Source of the DNA: Candidatus Eremiobacterota bacterium
GTDB lineage: Bacteria; Vulcanimicrobiota; CADAWZ01; Ess09-12
Assembly (NCBI GenBank): GCA_031082125.1
Contig: JAVHLM010000003.1
Span: forward strand, 186,001-250,000
Direction of reading: 5' to 3'
Length of the DNA: 64,000 nucleotides
Position numbers and translations under genes: made by a program. Positions 1-9,300 of this stretch are shown here, one piece after another. A model generated the notes under the pieces. That model made no database searches and was not told the origin of the DNA. It was given only the letters and a program-made list of their open reading frames with translations. Position 1 is the first letter of the stretch. Each line of letters begins with the position of its first letter.

Positions 1-192
1 ATTCTCCGCTTCTTGCTGCAAATTTCCCCGCTTTATCAGGTTGCAGATTCGAATTTTTTATCGATATCCATGAGAAAACAAGAGGTTATCGCATTTCATT
101 GCACATTCATGAAGATGATTCGCCTTGGCAGGCTTTTATCCTTTCAGGAACCACTCTCCTTTTGCATGGGAAAGGGTTCCAAGGCAAAAAAA

Positions 193-216
193 AAGAGCAG
201 GCATTAACCTGCTCTT
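193..216 (-). terminator. Rho-independent terminator of the pilMNOPQ operon
   Basis: A perfect 9-bp stem (193-201 with 208-216, loop of 6) lies 22 bases past the pilQ stop. Read on the minus strand it is followed by a run of T (complement of 186-194). This is the usual form of an intrinsic terminator and closes the pil operon. The plus-strand bases 1-192 beyond it hold no gene I can support. Confidence 0.85.
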
Positions 217-237
217 CTTTGATACGGGATGAGATCG

Positions 238-2253
238 CTATTGAACCATTATCCTCGGGGTGATCATGATAACCACTTCGTTCTTGCTCTTTGAACGGGT
301 CTCGTTCTTGAAGAGCTGCCCGATGATCGGGATATCACCAAGAAGAGGAATACGGTTCTTGGTCACATTCTCGGTCTCTCTCAGCAATCCGCCAAGCACC
401 ATCGTATCGCCATCCTTGACTCTCATGTAGACATCGGCAGTCCTGTTTGCCGTGTGAGGATACTGGTTGTTGATGAGGTCAAGCAGGGTGGAGATGTCGG
501 GCTTGATATGAAGGCTCACATTGCCATCGGGAAGTACCGTGGCGGTGATGTTGAGCTTCGTGCCTATATCAACATAGATAACCTGATACTGACCGGCGCG
601 GGGATCATAGTATACCACGGGGTATTTTTCACCGATATGAATCGTGGCTTCTTTGCCGCTGATGGTCGTCACTTTGGGTGCCGCAAGCACCTTGGCTTCT
701 GATGCGTTGATAAGGGCATTGATCTGGACAGACATCTGAAGAGCACTTCTGGTGAAGTAAGTGATCGGGATCACACCACCGGTCGTATAGCTCAGGCCGC
801 TGATTGCGCCTGGACCAGTACCGGTGGGATTGCTCTCAGTGAAGGTGGTGTTCATGAGGACGCCCTGTGTTCCACCGACACCCCATGAGCCGCCGAATGA
901 TTTCTGCCCTGTCTCGGTGAGATCAACGACCTTCACATCAAGAGATATCTGCTTAAGATTTGCATCGAGCTCATCGAGATAGTCTTTGCACTGTGAGATT
1001 GCTGAATCATCGCCGGTCACAATGATGGCATTGAGCCTTTCATCGTAGTTGTAAGTAAGAGTCGGCACCAGTTTCTGGAGGGTAGCGATGATGTCTCTCG
1101 CGACAGCGGCCTTGAGAGGAATGATCTCCGTCTTTGGCGGCGGAGGGGCCGGCACAGCCACATCAAGCTGCGAGGCAAGAGTCTTCATCTGCTTGATGGT
1201 GTTGGGATCAGCTGTCACGATAAGGGCATTGAGCCTTGAATCGGGCTGAATCTTTGCATCAGGGTAGTTGCTGGAAAGCACTCCCTGCACATCGCCGGGT
1301 TTCGCATTTTCCAGGGGAATGACCTGAGTGGTTTCATCGCCCTTTTTCACCTTCATGATATTTGAAGGTATCTTGTCAAGCACTTTTGAGTCGCCTACGA
1401 TAAGGGTGCTGTCAACCTTTTTGTAGTCATAACCGCTCATCTTGATGATCAGATTGAGGGCACCTGTGGCAGGCACGTTTTTCAGGGTCATGGTTACTGC
1501 GCCGCTTACTGAGGGATCAGTAACAAGGTTCAGGTTGAGCTCCTTCGCAAGGATCTTGAGAACGTAAATCAGGTCAGCATTGACAAAATCCATGGTGACC
1601 ATTTTCTCTTTGGGAGCCTCTGCCTTTTTCTTTGCCACGGGCTTATATCTGGGAGCCGCGGGCTTGTAGGCGGGCTGTTCATAAGTTTCCCTGGGCTGGG
1701 CCTGGGCAGTATGCTTCGGGGTTGCAGCCGGCTTATCAGGCGTCACAGCGGGTTTCGTGACGGGTTCTGTGGGAGCTTCGGTGGCCGTAGTTTTCGCAAC
1801 GGCTGTCGTTGCTTTCGCCGTGGAAATCATAGCTGTTCCAAGCTCAACAGTGAAACCCCTTCTCCCTGCCGCTGCGATTACTTTGTAATCGGGCTGCGAC
1901 ACGACATTGATGATAACCTTGACTGTTCTTGCCTTATCGGTTGCCTGGATGACTCTTACATCCTCGATCAGGCCGTAGTTCACCGCAATGCTCTTCTTCA
2001 GCTTTGATGAGAGCACGGCAGGATAGACTTCCAACACAATTGCCTTGGTCGGAGTCTTTGTCCGGTATGAAGTATAACTTATTGCTTCGTTTGCGTCAAC
2101 GATAACCTTTATGGTTCCCGTCCTATCCATTACTTTCACACTGTTGACTGTCGCATCAGGCGATGCATATGTCGGTGACACCAGTACCAGTGCGAAGCAA
2201 AGGATAAGAAGCCCGAGAATCATGTTCTTCCACCCTTCGTTCCTTTTCAGCAT
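238..2253 (-). CDS. pilQ: Type IV pilus secretin PilQ
   Basis: Outer-membrane secretin through which the pilus leaves the cell. I place the start at the ATG at 2253, because AGGAGGTGG sits just upstream and the next residues form a signal peptide (MLKRNEGWKN, hydrophobic core, cleavage near YA-SP). The longer frame to 2316 lacks a ribosome site. The 671-residue protein has an AMIN domain (about 30-140) that binds peptidoglycan, an Ala/Pro/Lys-rich linker (about 150-225), an STN domain, two N1-like repeats (each ending in LNA(L/I)IVT), and the secretin channel domain, ending with VPLLGDIPIIGQLF and VVIMITPRIM, both classical secretin signatures. It is the last gene of pilM-N-O-P-Q. Function is known for the family; the reading here rests on domain order and synteny. 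Confidence 0.95.
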   Translation of the reverse strand: MLKRNEGWKNMILGLLILCFALVLVSPTYASPDATVNSVKVMDRTGTIKVIVDANEAISYTSYRTKTPTKAIVLEVYPAVLSSKLKKSIAVNYGLIEDVRVIQATDKARTVKVIINVVSQPDYKVIAAAGRRGFTVELGTAMISTAKATTAVAKTTATEAPTEPVTKPAVTPDKPAATPKHTAQAQPRETYEQPAYKPAAPRYKPVAKKKAEAPKEKMVTMDFVNADLIYVLKILAKELNLNLVTDPSVSGAVTMTLKNVPATGALNLIIKMSGYDYKKVDSTLIVGDSKVLDKIPSNIMKVKKGDETTQVIPLENAKPGDVQGVLSSNYPDAKIQPDSRLNALIVTADPNTIKQMKTLASQLDVAVPAPPPPKTEIIPLKAAVARDIIATLQKLVPTLTYNYDERLNAIIVTGDDSAISQCKDYLDELDANLKQISLDVKVVDLTETGQKSFGGSWGVGGTQGVLMNTTFTESNPTGTGPGAISGLSYTTGGVIPITYFTRSALQMSVQINALINASEAKVLAAPKVTTISGKEATIHIGEKYPVVYYDPRAGQYQVIYVDIGTKLNITATVLPDGNVSLHIKPDISTLLDLINNQYPHTANRTADVYMRVKDGDTMVLGGLLRETENVTKNRIPLLGDIPIIGQLFKNETRSKSKNEVVIMITPRIMVQ

Positions 2254-2377
2254 TGTGACTTTTCCACCTCCTGTTGTTGAATCATCATCTGGTTCAAATT
2301 TCCACTTTATTTTCAATCTTGCTAAAGTGTCATTTGTGAATTTGAATAGTACTGCTGCGCTTTACTGCGCACTCTGG

Positions 2378-3265
2378 TTATTTGGTACCACCTCCCGGAG
2401 CACCACCCTGAGGAGCGCCGCCACCCTGAGGGGCGCCTCCACCTTGAGGAGCACCACCCTGAGGAGCGCCGCCACCCTGTTGCTGGGGGGGTGCCATCTG
2501 AGGAGCGCCGCCACCCTGCGGCTGCGCTGGCCTCTCAGGAGCCGGTAATGTGCTTTTTTGTTGCTCTTGACCCTGTTGGCCCTGACCTGATTTCCCGCCG
2601 GCAGTAGGATATGCCGACGACTGCTTTATTTTGATCACAAAATCCTGGCCGGACCATGAAAGGACCACTTTATCTGCGGAAATACTCTTCACGGTATATT
2701 CGCCCACTTTTTCACCCTTTGACACCATGAAGCTGGGGCCACCGCTGGTAGAAGAGATGATGGCATAATTCTTGCCGCCTGATACGAAGGTACCGGTAAC
2801 CTGTACCGGTATATTCTGTTGTACCGGTGCAGCCTGTGCTGGCTTCGTAGTCGGCCCAACGGGTGCAGCAGGGGTAATCTTCACCTGCTGCGTAGGTTTC
2901 TGCGTAGGTGCCGCCGTGACATTTGTCACGGGCGTTGTCGGTTGCGCGACCTGGGCACCGCCAAAAGGCAGGAAAGGATCTCTGCGGCCTTTGGTCAGTG
3001 AATAAGGGGCTGCATCTGCAGCCTGCTTCGGTGCCTCAGGCGTTGCCAATGCACCGGCTTCTTGAGTCGGTGAGGGCGATGCCTTGGTAATAGTGACGGT
3101 GTCCGTGGCTGCAGGAGCACCGGTCGTCTCTGATGTCGATGAGGGCTTCGAACCCTGCTGACAGCCGCTGGAAAATACCACGACACAGGCCAGCAGTACT
3201 ACCGCGATACCTGTCGCCACTCTTATGATAAGCTTTTTAGTAGTACGGTCACTTGCTGTTCTCAT
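2378..3265 (-). CDS. pilP: PilP-like type IV pilus assembly lipoprotein
   Basis: PilP links the inner-membrane PilN/PilO complex to the PilQ secretin. The 295-residue protein begins with a charged stretch, a hydrophobic segment (about 11-33) and a Cys in FSSGC, a weak lipobox, so it may be a lipoprotein. A low-complexity Thr/Pro/Ala linker follows, then GRRDPFLPFGG, the conserved RDPF motif of PilP, and a C-terminal beta domain (about 155-220) as in PilP. The last 55 residues are Pro/Gln/Gly repeats of the GGGAPQ kind, which is unusual for the family. It overlaps pilO by 4 bases. Order between pilO and pilQ supports the call. Confidence 0.85.
   Translation of the reverse strand: MRTASDRTTKKLIIRVATGIAVVLLACVVVFSSGCQQGSKPSSTSETTGAPAATDTVTITKASPSPTQEAGALATPEAPKQAADAAPYSLTKGRRDPFLPFGGAQVAQPTTPVTNVTAAPTQKPTQQVKITPAAPVGPTTKPAQAAPVQQNIPVQVTGTFVSGGKNYAIISSTSGGPSFMVSKGEKVGEYTVKSISADKVVLSWSGQDFVIKIKQSSAYPTAGGKSGQGQQGQEQQKSTLPAPERPAQPQGGGAPQMAPPQQQGGGAPQGGAPQGGGAPQGGGAPQGGAPGGGTK
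2385..2540 (-). repeat. Imperfect tandem repeats coding the Gly-Ala-Pro-Gln tail of PilP
   Basis: The plus strand shows repeated copies of CACCCTGAGGAGCGCCGCC-like units (also CACCCTGAGGGGCGCCTCC). They encode repeated GGAPQGG blocks at the end of the PilP-like protein. Such arrays can change copy number by slippage. Confidence 0.8.
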
Positions 3266-3903
3266 TGCCCACCTCCCTGTCGCAGGTATGCCGTTATCGG
3301 TATGGTGATGTTAAGAGGAGGAGATCCGCCTTCCTTGGAGCCACCCGAGGGAGAAAGAGAGATCCTGTTGATTGTGACAAGTCTCTTCAGCTTAAGAGCA
3401 CCGAGCTGCCTCAGGAAATCGATGACTGTCGCATATCTTCCCGTGAGCTGCATCTGGAATGTTCTTGTCGGGTAGCCCGCAAGAGCTGTAGGTCCTGTAT
3501 CGGCCTCTTTCTTCGCAGTGCCGCCTACGGTAGTCAGTGCTCCCGGAGTAAGGTTGTTGATAATGAAATCGGGGTCACCCATCCTTGTCCTCTCTTGCTC
3601 TACAAGCCTTTCAATATCTGCAATATAGGATGGCACGAACTCTGATTCGGTCTCAGGAGTAAGCTGCTCCTGGATAACAGCCTTGAGTTCTCTTTCAAGC
3701 TGCTTCTTCCTCTCTGTTTCCTGAGGAAGGGCCTTTACAAGAGCCTGGTTCTTCTCATACTCTCCCTTTTTATCATTGAGGGTTGTCTCGAGCTGCTTTA
3801 TTTCAGCAGTTTTCTTCTGCCAGTCCACCAGCCAGAACCCCAGACCAATAAGGATTATAATGAATATCGCCAGTACTATCTTCATTGGTGTTGGTAGTGC
3901 CAT
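3262..3903 (-). CDS. pilO: Type IV pilus inner-membrane protein PilO
   Basis: PilO pairs with PilN through similar folds to form the periplasmic alignment complex between PilM and PilP. The 213-residue protein has one N-terminal membrane segment (about 8-28, ends at VDW), a coiled coil of charged residues (about 29-75), and a C-terminal ferredoxin-like half containing YPTRTFQMQLTGRYATVIDF, the typical PilO region. The ATG at 3903 is 6 bases after the pilN stop. Its stop overlaps the pilP start by 4 bases, so the two are probably translationally coupled. Confidence 0.9.
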   Translation of the reverse strand: MALPTPMKIVLAIFIIILIGLGFWLVDWQKKTAEIKQLETTLNDKKGEYEKNQALVKALPQETERKKQLERELKAVIQEQLTPETESEFVPSYIADIERLVEQERTRMGDPDFIINNLTPGALTTVGGTAKKEADTGPTALAGYPTRTFQMQLTGRYATVIDFLRQLGALKLKRLVTINRISLSPSGGSKEGGSPPLNITIPITAYLRQGGGQ

Positions 3904-3909
3904 TGCTCA

Positions 3910-4572
3910 TCAACTCCTTTCCTGGCTCACAAGCTTCACCTTGCCGTTAAAGCCGCTGGGGCCTTTTTCTGCACCCTGGGGATTGGTCTGCTCTGCTGCC
4001 TTGGCATCATAGGTCAAATCAATGCCAAATGAATAGCTTGTATAAGTTGTTCCACCCACTGCGGTGGAGCCCCGTCCCGTGCTCGACAAAGTAGAACTTC
4101 TGAAATAGCGTGATTTCTGGATTGCTTTCATAAAGCCAGAAATTGATTCGAGGGGCCTGATGCCCGGCATCTCAACTGCAACCCCTGAGAGCGCCACCTT
4201 TGCCTGCCCCGGCTCAATTGATATACTGCTTACCCACATATTCTTCGGCAGGAGAAAAGAGAGTTCGTCAAGCAGGTTGCTGTATCTTATCGGATCGTAA
4301 CGAAGGCTCTTTACGGTGTTTATCTGCGTCTCAATTTCTGCGTTCTCTTTCTTCAATTTCTCGATAATCGGCAACTGCTGCTGGAGGCTCTGAATATCCT
4401 GTTCAACCTTGGATATATCTTTTCTCTTATCTTCGATATCTTTTTCCAACTTAACGCCAAAATAGTAAAATACAACCACTGATGCTGCTATGAGCACAAT
4501 CATGATTGCAATTACCGGATCAAACCCGAACTTCTTGCGTTCAGTTGGCAAAAGATCCACTTTAATTGCCAT
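3910..4572 (-). CDS. pilN: Type IV pilus assembly protein PilN
   Basis: Bitopic inner-membrane protein whose short cytoplasmic N-terminus binds PilM. The 220-residue sequence starts MAIKVDLLPTERKK, which contains the conserved (I/V)(N/D)LLP PilM-binding motif, then has a membrane segment (about 20-42), a coiled coil (about 43-90), and a periplasmic domain with SFLLPKNMWVSSISIEPG, as in PilN/GspL families. AGGAGGTGAC precedes the ATG at 4572. It lies between pilM (54-base gap) and pilO. Confidence 0.92.
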   Translation of the reverse strand: MAIKVDLLPTERKKFGFDPVIAIMIVLIAASVVVFYYFGVKLEKDIEDKRKDISKVEQDIQSLQQQLPIIEKLKKENAEIETQINTVKSLRYDPIRYSNLLDELSFLLPKNMWVSSISIEPGQAKVALSGVAVEMPGIRPLESISGFMKAIQKSRYFRSSTLSSTGRGSTAVGGTTYTSYSFGIDLTYDAKAAEQTNPQGAEKGPSGFNGKVKLVSQERS

Positions 4573-4626
4573 ATAGTCACCTCCTGTTCTTGATTTACCT
4601 TGTCAGTCAATGCAAAATTATAATGC

Positions 4627-5733
4627 CTAACCCATGCTTCTCATTGCAAGTCCTAGGACAACCATCAAAGATGGGGCTAACTCTTGCAGTTCTTCAGGGG
4701 TATAGCCCGGAACATTTGAGATATTTATGGATTTCAATGGATTTGCAACCTGACACTGAACTCCCAACTCATTAGAAATATAAGCATCAATATTTTTAAA
4801 CTTGGCTGTTCCACCTGAAAGAACCACTACATCTACTGATTCGCCTCGGTATCTTGAGCGATAGTAATCGAACGAGCGCTGTATTTCCGTTATCAGCTCT
4901 GTCAAAACCGGGATTATCACGTTGAAAATCCTCATCGTTGTAGGTGCTACAGGTGTTGCATCTTTTTCCACCCGTATTACTCCCTTATCCTTTTTGATTT
5001 TCTCCGCTTCTTCAAAACTCAGATTCAATGACTGCCCTATCGCTTTGGTAAAACTATTACCGGCTACGAGCACAGTCCTGTTATGCCGCAGAACACCGCC
5101 CTTAAAAATATTAATGCTCGTTGACGATGCACCCAAATTTATGAGAGCTATTGTCTGATTAAAGACATCGGGATCAACGCTCATCTGTAATGACCTTACC
5201 AGCGCAAAGGGCTCAAGGTCTATGGCCAATGGATTAATGCCGGCAAACCTTATGACATCCTGGGTGTTTTTCACCATCTCATTCGGCGCAGCAACGAGGA
5301 GTACCTCCATTGATTTCTCATCACCTTCTATGTCCTTCCGCAATATAGTTCCCTTAATTTGGGCTTCCGCAACTGAGTAGGGTAGATATCTCTCTGCTTC
5401 AAACTTAATGGCATGCTGCAGTTCTCGTTCTGTCATCCGTGTCATATTGATCGGCCTTATGACCACAGACTGGCCAGAAACAGCACCAACTACTTTCTGC
5501 ATATTAAGCTTGTTGTTCATAATCAACTGCTTAACGGTATCACCCAGTGCCCTAGGATCGACAATCGCCCCGTCCTTGATCGTCATTGCAGGTGTCGGCC
5601 CGATGACGAGGCTCGTCATTTCAAAGTCTTTCTCTCTCTTGGTGCTTAACTGTACTATCTTTATGGTGTTACACCCCAGATCTAACCCACCAGTTACTCC
5701 CTTCCTTGCGAAGAGTTGCTTCAAAAATCCCAT
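4627..5733 (-). CDS. pilM: Type IV pilus assembly ATPase-fold protein PilM
   Basis: PilM is a cytoplasmic actin-like protein that docks on PilN and connects the membrane complex to the motor. The 368-residue protein shows the actin/FtsA nucleotide-binding pattern: GGLDLGCNTIKIVQLS (phosphate 1, about 16-31), LINLGASSTSINIF (phosphate 2, about 195-208), and VVLSGGTAKFKNI (adenosine motif, about 308-320). The length is normal. A good ribosome site (GGGAGGTGAA) precedes the ATG at 5733. It is the first gene of pilM-N-O-P-Q, so the operon promoter should lie in 5734-6206. Confidence 0.95.
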   Translation of the reverse strand: MGFLKQLFARKGVTGGLDLGCNTIKIVQLSTKREKDFEMTSLVIGPTPAMTIKDGAIVDPRALGDTVKQLIMNNKLNMQKVVGAVSGQSVVIRPINMTRMTERELQHAIKFEAERYLPYSVAEAQIKGTILRKDIEGDEKSMEVLLVAAPNEMVKNTQDVIRFAGINPLAIDLEPFALVRSLQMSVDPDVFNQTIALINLGASSTSINIFKGGVLRHNRTVLVAGNSFTKAIGQSLNLSFEEAEKIKKDKGVIRVEKDATPVAPTTMRIFNVIIPVLTELITEIQRSFDYYRSRYRGESVDVVVLSGGTAKFKNIDAYISNELGVQCQVANPLKSINISNVPGYTPEELQELAPSLMVVLGLAMRSMG

Positions 5734-6206
5734 CTCTTTTCGTTCACCTCCCTTCTTTAAGTTCTCTCAATGCATTCTTACCAAATTCTGACTTGAAAAT
5801 TTCTTTCCAAATCCCCCGGAATCCTCATGCCCATCAAGGTTGCATGCAAGCAATACCCTACGAACATTCTATGAAAGATTCTATTGAATTTTGAAAACTC
5901 CTTCTTTCATGAAATCACATTTTTTCTTTGCCATGACATACTTTTTTAAGGTGATCATCAAATATTTCATGCCCTGGAGGCCTCCTTCTCCGTTGACCGC
6001 AAAAAACACCACCATGAAAGGGATTCTTGCCAGGCGGAATCCAGGATGTGTCCCTTTTGGAAATGTATCATGTACATGGTAGTACATGAGCCGCCTTGAA
6101 GTGGTCATCATGATGCTTCAGAAACATCCCGGGGATTGTCATGAGATAAAGCGGGAAGATGACTGGTTCCAGTGCAGCCAGAGAAGCAGCACCAGGGGAC
6201 TGCGAC
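5734..6206. other. Intergenic region upstream of pilM with inverted repeats
   Basis: 473 bases between the prepilin peptidase stop and the pilM start. I see no convincing gene: the longest frame (76 codons, minus) has no family resemblance. The region holds CATGTAC-N6-GTACATG at 6069-6088 and the palindrome TTGCATGCAA at 5840-5849, which could be operator sites or small hairpins. A weak TTCAAA-18-TAGAAT pair on the minus strand near 5867-5896 is the only promoter-like element. The pilM promoter is expected here but not proved. Confidence 0.4.
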
Positions 6207-7130
6207 TCACATTGAAGAGCCAAAGAATAGCATAGACTGAAGCTCGCACACCGCAGCAAGAAGCCTGTCACCCCAGATAAGCGTGATAAAGGCGGCAAGA
6301 GCCATGAAGGTGCCGAAAGGCACCGGGTCCTTTTTCTTCTTCATCCTGACGATCAGGAGTGGAACGGCATAGAAAGAGCCGAGAAAGAACGACACCACGA
6401 ATGCCACCAGGGCCCATTCCCCACCCAGGAACGCTCCAATAAGGCCGGCAAACTTCACATCACCACCGCCCATGGCTTCCTGGCGGAGCAGAAGGGCTCC
6501 AAAGAAGGCGATACATGAGAAGGTGAGGTACCCGATGGCTATTCCCGCGAGGGCATCAGCCACATTCCACCCTGCTGCCGACAGACGGGGAGGGTTCTGA
6601 AAGAAGGAAGCATAAAGAGCAGCAGCGGTATTGCTTTTATGCACAAAGAAGCTCCCCACGACTCCCGCTATGGTTCCGGGTATGCTCACGCAGTCAAGAA
6701 TAAGCCAGTGATCAAGGTCAATGAAAAATATCACGATGAGCAGGCCGGTAAAAATGAAATAATAGACATATTCCAGGGTGAAACCGCCATAATACCGGAA
6801 AAGAAAGACGCTCAGGCAGGCGGTGAGAAGCTCTATGAGAGGATATCTCCACGATATGTGGCGGTAACAGTAATGGCACTTCGCCCCCAGCATGAGATAG
6901 CTCAGGAGCGGGATATTCTGCCACCATAGGATTGGCTGCCCGCAGGAGGGGCATGATGATCCAGGAAAGACAATCGAACGGCTGAGAGGCAGGCGGTAAA
7001 TGCAGACATTGATAAAGCTTCCCCAGAGGCTTCCCCATAAAAATATGAACAGAAGGCTCAAAGGCGAGTCTGGTGAGCACCAGAGAGCTCTCATATTATC
7101 GAATACGCTGCCATCCATCATACCAATCAA
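6207..7130 (-). CDS. pilD: Prepilin leader peptidase/N-methyltransferase
   Basis: Integral membrane aspartyl protease that removes the prepilin leader before the conserved Phe and methylates the new N-terminus. The 307-residue protein has an N-terminal domain with two cysteine pairs, CPSC and CHYC, typical of the bifunctional enzyme. The two catalytic aspartates are in FIDLDHW and GGGDVKF, and about eight hydrophobic segments are visible. Its start overlaps the stop of the upstream O-antigen-ligase-like gene by 4 bases (7127-7130), so the two are co-translated. It would process both pilins in this window. Confidence 0.95.
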   Translation of the reverse strand: MIGMMDGSVFDNMRALWCSPDSPLSLLFIFLWGSLWGSFINVCIYRLPLSRSIVFPGSSCPSCGQPILWWQNIPLLSYLMLGAKCHYCYRHISWRYPLIELLTACLSVFLFRYYGGFTLEYVYYFIFTGLLIVIFFIDLDHWLILDCVSIPGTIAGVVGSFFVHKSNTAAALYASFFQNPPRLSAAGWNVADALAGIAIGYLTFSCIAFFGALLLRQEAMGGGDVKFAGLIGAFLGGEWALVAFVVSFFLGSFYAVPLLIVRMKKKKDPVPFGTFMALAAFITLIWGDRLLAAVCELQSMLFFGSSM

Positions 7131-9130
7131 TCTCCCTTTTCATTGAGGGGCACTCTCATCCGCCTTTCAAGGTCGAGGGCCTTCTGATGAGAGGGTTCAG
7201 AGAGAAGCACCTTTTTTACATGGAACGAGGCCTTTCGATAATTCTTCATCTTCCAATAATATAGAGCCAGATTGTAATGAAGCACCGCGGAATCGGGACT
7301 GCGCAGGAGGCCTGCCTCATAGTAGCGCAGCGCCTTGTCATCCATGCCCATGCTCCCGTAAAGATTTCCCAGATCGTTATAAAACAGAGGATTGTAGGGA
7401 TCCATCTCTATCACCCTGCGATAATTCTCCTCTGCGCAGGGGAAATACTCTCTGTCATAATTCTCTGCCATGTACCCGCAAAACCTTCCAATGTCAGCAT
7501 ATGGGTAAGGATCATAGGGATTAAGGGAGCTTGCCCGGCCGTAGCTTGCCATGATTTCTTCAGGGAGCTCCTTGAAGGGTTTTTCCCTGAAAAGGGCTTC
7601 AAGCATCTTGCCCTGATAGAGATGGTTTTTATAGGAGAGCGGTTCTTCCCGGAGAACTCTTTCATAGGCAGCAATGGCCTCTTTCCACCTTTTTCCTGCC
7701 TCATACTTCTTTGCCTCGTTGAGGTAATAACTGGCAACCACAGGTTTTACCGCGTCTCTTATGGCAAATATGCAGTATAGCACTGTCATGACTAGAACCA
7801 ATTTCTGGAAAAAGGTTAGCTTATTTTGAACCTGACGCGACGGAGGGGGGGGTATATAAGCGATACTTACCATGGCAAGCATGAAACACCATAATACATT
7901 GGTGACCATGGTTGAGTAAAGAAAGAACACATGGCAGTAATAAGCGATAAAAGTCCCTGAGACCGCTATCCATTTAAGCTTCTCTGAATATTCGCCTTCA
8001 CGGCTCACACGCTTCAAAATGCAATAGAAGACAAGTAAAAAAAGAACGCCGTAAAGCACGAGACCCGCAATCCCCATTGAGGATGCCGTTTCAATCACCT
8101 CATTATGGCACGACTCCGGAAGGGCTACTCTCCCCCTGTTTTCCAGGGGCTCAAAATAACGGTACTGCGAGAAAATATAGGGATAGGAGCCGGGACCCGT
8201 GCCAATATAAGGGTGGCAGTAAAAATTGGCAAGGCCGATCTTCCAGAGAAAAAGCCTGTCCAGGTTAATCTCTCTGAAAGAAAAAGTATCACGAAGCCGC
8301 TTGAGAATGGAAAATTCCCTCTTGGCGCTGCTCTCGGCGCTCCACAGAAGCAAAAAGGCCACCAGGGCAATCAGGCAGACCGCCACTATCTTCTTTCTGA
8401 CTTCAGAGCCCACATGGCTCCAGGCAAGAAGGATCATCACCAGATGGGAGATGCCCAGGGCAACCCAGGCTCCGCGGGAATGGGAAAAGAGAAGGGCCAC
8501 CAGCAGGGTGAGCCATATGACCGCGAAAATGATTCTTCGATAAGGCTCCTTCCTGAGACTTCCGTCCACAAGAAAAAAGGTGCTCACCGGAAGGACCATG
8601 ACCAGGAACCCTCCGAGAAAGGTAGGATTTCCCATCGTGCCGATTGACATTTTCCTCACCATCTCGGGTTGAGACCATTCCACCCCCGGCAGGTCAATGC
8701 CAAAATGCTGCAGCAGCGCATATACAGAACAGATAAAACCCGAAAACACCATGGCAAGAAAATAATCCCTGTACTCATCTTTCTTGAGATTCCTGACCCA
8801 CATGAGGTAAAGTATCACTATGGGGAGGAATTCCACCGCCGGTATGATGCAGATCATGCGATAGGGAGAGACCAGGGCTGCCACAAAAAACACAAGGCAG
8901 TAAAACACCACGATACACGCAATGCGGGATCGCCACGAACGCTCTTCTTCTCCGGAAAAATAAAGGTAGAGAGCGAGGGGAATCATCAACAGGACAAGGA
9001 TCTTCAAAACAGCAAGCTTGATAACGGCAAAGGAGCTGTAAAGATGGGCAGAAAATACCAGCGGGACCAGCAACACTATCAAAAGTGAACAGGCCTTAAA
9101 GATTTTCTTGGGATATCCCGCCTCTTGCAT
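7127..9130 (-). CDS. O-antigen ligase-family membrane protein with C-terminal TPR repeats
   Basis: 667 residues. The first 440 or so form 10-12 membrane segments with the Wzy/WaaL-type signature: HSRGAWVALG (about 217-226) and, after a periplasmic loop, GTGPGSYPYIFSQYR and ESCHNEVIETASSMGIAGL, which hold the conserved Arg/His residues of the O-antigen ligase superfamily. The C-terminal 210 residues are soluble tetratricopeptide repeats (for example NPLFYNDLGNLYGSMGMDDKALRYYEAGL). Members with this layout include pilin glycan ligases (PglL/TfpW-like) as well as polysaccharide polymerases. Being cotranscribed with the prepilin peptidase and next to a pilin gene makes a pilin O-oligosaccharyltransferase an attractive guess, but it is only a guess. 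Confidence 0.75.
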   Translation of the reverse strand: MQEAGYPKKIFKACSLLIVLLVPLVFSAHLYSSFAVIKLAVLKILVLLMIPLALYLYFSGEEERSWRSRIACIVVFYCLVFFVAALVSPYRMICIIPAVEFLPIVILYLMWVRNLKKDEYRDYFLAMVFSGFICSVYALLQHFGIDLPGVEWSQPEMVRKMSIGTMGNPTFLGGFLVMVLPVSTFFLVDGSLRKEPYRRIIFAVIWLTLLVALLFSHSRGAWVALGISHLVMILLAWSHVGSEVRKKIVAVCLIALVAFLLLWSAESSAKREFSILKRLRDTFSFREINLDRLFLWKIGLANFYCHPYIGTGPGSYPYIFSQYRYFEPLENRGRVALPESCHNEVIETASSMGIAGLVLYGVLFLLVFYCILKRVSREGEYSEKLKWIAVSGTFIAYYCHVFFLYSTMVTNVLWCFMLAMVSIAYIPPPPSRQVQNKLTFFQKLVLVMTVLYCIFAIRDAVKPVVASYYLNEAKKYEAGKRWKEAIAAYERVLREEPLSYKNHLYQGKMLEALFREKPFKELPEEIMASYGRASSLNPYDPYPYADIGRFCGYMAENYDREYFPCAEENYRRVIEMDPYNPLFYNDLGNLYGSMGMDDKALRYYEAGLLRSPDSAVLHYNLALYYWKMKNYRKASFHVKKVLLSEPSHQKALDLERRMRVPLNEKGD

Positions 9131-9260
9131 GGCAGCTCCATGAGAAGAATATTGAGTGTTTCGTCCTTCGGGTCACTAATCCTCTGCTTTCACTCCCCGG
9201 TATGGGCAAGGCCGCCCTGTGCAGCTTTTAAAGGGCGTCGCCAAAAAAACATAAAAAAAA

Positions 9261-9281
9261 AAGAGCCCCACTGGAGCTCTT
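9261..9281 (-). terminator. Terminator after the pilin gene
   Basis: Stem 9261-9269 with 9273-9281 (one mismatch), 20 bases past the pilin stop. Read on the minus strand it is followed by nine T (complement of 9252-9260). Good intrinsic terminator; it separates the pilin from the downstream ligase/peptidase genes. Confidence 0.8.
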
Positions 9282-9300
9282 TTCTGTTCTTCTGATACTC

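Noticed and set aside
13-207. 64-codon plus-strand frame at the window start
   Set aside because: It runs into the pil terminator, has no ribosome site and no recognisable motif.
2111-2548. Plus-strand frame with Thr/Leu/Arg repeats across pilQ/pilP
   Set aside because: Antisense shadow of the repeat-rich pilP tail.
5881-6111. 76-codon minus-strand frame before pilM, with an inner Met preceded by GGAGGCCTCC
   Set aside because: No family resemblance; the ribosome-like site is part of a palindrome, and the region looks like regulatory spacer.
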